This document shows, in pieces, positions 12,704-12,945 of a stretch of DNA of 12,945 bases. Source of the DNA: Bacillota bacterium. Lineage in GTDB: Bacteria; Bacillota; Clostridia; Christensenellales; Pumilibacteraceae. The DNA lies in contig WQSV01000024.1 of NCBI GenBank assembly GCA_009787685.1, forward strand, positions 1 through 12,945, given 5' to 3'. Both the position numbers and the translations under genes were made by a program. A model generated the notes under the pieces. That model ran no database searches. It saw only the letters and a list, made by a program, of their open reading frames with translations, and was not told the origin of the DNA. Position 1 is the first letter of the stretch, and each line of letters starts with the position of its first letter.

Positions 12704-12945
12704 TTATAAAAATCTCCCAACAAGATATTCGATGTCGCACCATGTCACCATGCCTTTGTCCATTGAAATGAGAAGATACTGCCCATTGAAGGCGTTGAAA
12801 AATTCTTCTATTGTTGTTTGATTTCTATACCAACCTTCAACATAAAAAGCATTTTCAACTAACTTAAAATCAATTGCTCCTATTCTTGGAACAACTCTTA
12901 TTTTGTCCGCGAAAAATCTTCTAATTTGAGCCATTCCATGCTGCC
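12704..12945 (-). CDS. Unrecognised protein, probably 5' partial
   Basis: An open frame ending at 12704 reads 76 codons from an ATG at 12934 and stays open to the right edge, so the true start may lie outside the window. The sequence (RRFFADKIRVVPRIG..., ...YVEGWYRNQTTIEEFFNAF..., ...MDKGMVTWCDIEYLVGRFL) has normal amino-acid composition and alternating charged and hydrophobic residues, but I recognise no domain. No Shine-Dalgarno site is visible before ATG 12934, which favours a longer protein. The stop is 12 nt before the AAAAC element of the rpsB promoter, and its terminator overlaps the rpsB start site. Confidence 0.55.
   Translation of the reverse strand, partial: QHGMAQIRRFFADKIRVVPRIGAIDFKLVENAFYVEGWYRNQTTIEEFFNAFNGQYLLISMDKGMVTWCDIEYLVGRFL

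Noticed and set aside
1..12945. CRISPR array, tRNA, rRNA or complete insertion sequence
   Set aside because: No regularly spaced repeats, tRNA-like folds, rRNA signatures or transposase with terminal repeats were seen.

Overview
The window looks like chromosomal DNA of a low-GC, Gram-positive, spore-forming Firmicute (Clostridia or a related class). The evidence is the AT-rich composition, strong Shine-Dalgarno sites on the ribosomal-protein and translation genes, Rho-independent hairpin terminators, housekeeping-type promoters, and a dipicolinate synthase locus (dpaA plus a dpaB remnant), which is found in endospore formers. The genus cannot be told from the sequence.

Layout, left to right. 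(1) 1-1153, minus: an AAA_14/DUF4143-type ATPase running off the left edge, with a strong promoter overlapped by a 10-bp inverted repeat. (2) 1275-2338, minus: the spore pair dpaA-dpaB, where dpaB is cut to its N-terminal half right next to the ATPase promoter. (3) 2452-3489, plus: a XerS-like tyrosine recombinase, divergent from dpaA. (4) 3696-4448, plus: an orphan membrane protein with a near-consensus promoter and its own terminator. (5) 4489-4862: no convincing protein gene, but several hairpins; I propose a plus-strand small RNA with C-rich loops, followed by the rplS terminator. (6) 4863-5249, minus: rplS alone. (7) 5401-8058, minus: a PMCA-like P-type Ca2+-ATPase with an operator-like inverted repeat at its promoter. 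(8) 8246-9310, plus: a family 2 glycosyltransferase with a helical-repeat tail, apparently leaderless. (9) 9399-10442, minus: an AEC-family transporter with an odd Cys/Tyr-rich tail, sharing a bidirectional terminator with the glycosyltransferase. (10) 10591-12468, minus: the rpsB-tsf operon with a leader of about 180 nt. (11) 12704 to the right edge, minus: an unrecognised partial gene.

The genes are mostly monocistronic, each with its own promoter. The functional groups are translation (rplS, rpsB, tsf), spore dipicolinate synthesis (probably damaged), transport (Ca2+-ATPase, AEC carrier) and recombination or mobile functions (Xer-like protein, DUF4143 ATPase). Two regulatory patterns recur. 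The rplS, rpsB and AEC promoters share an AAAAC-NN-TTGCA element with a 17-bp spacer and an extended -10. Several non-translation genes (dpaA, glycosyltransferase, AEC, Ca2+-ATPase) lack a Shine-Dalgarno site, and for most of them the -10 box lies almost at the start codon, suggesting leaderless mRNAs. I see no CRISPR array, rRNA, tRNA or complete insertion sequence. The strongest candidate for something undescribed is the structured 4529-4740 interval.
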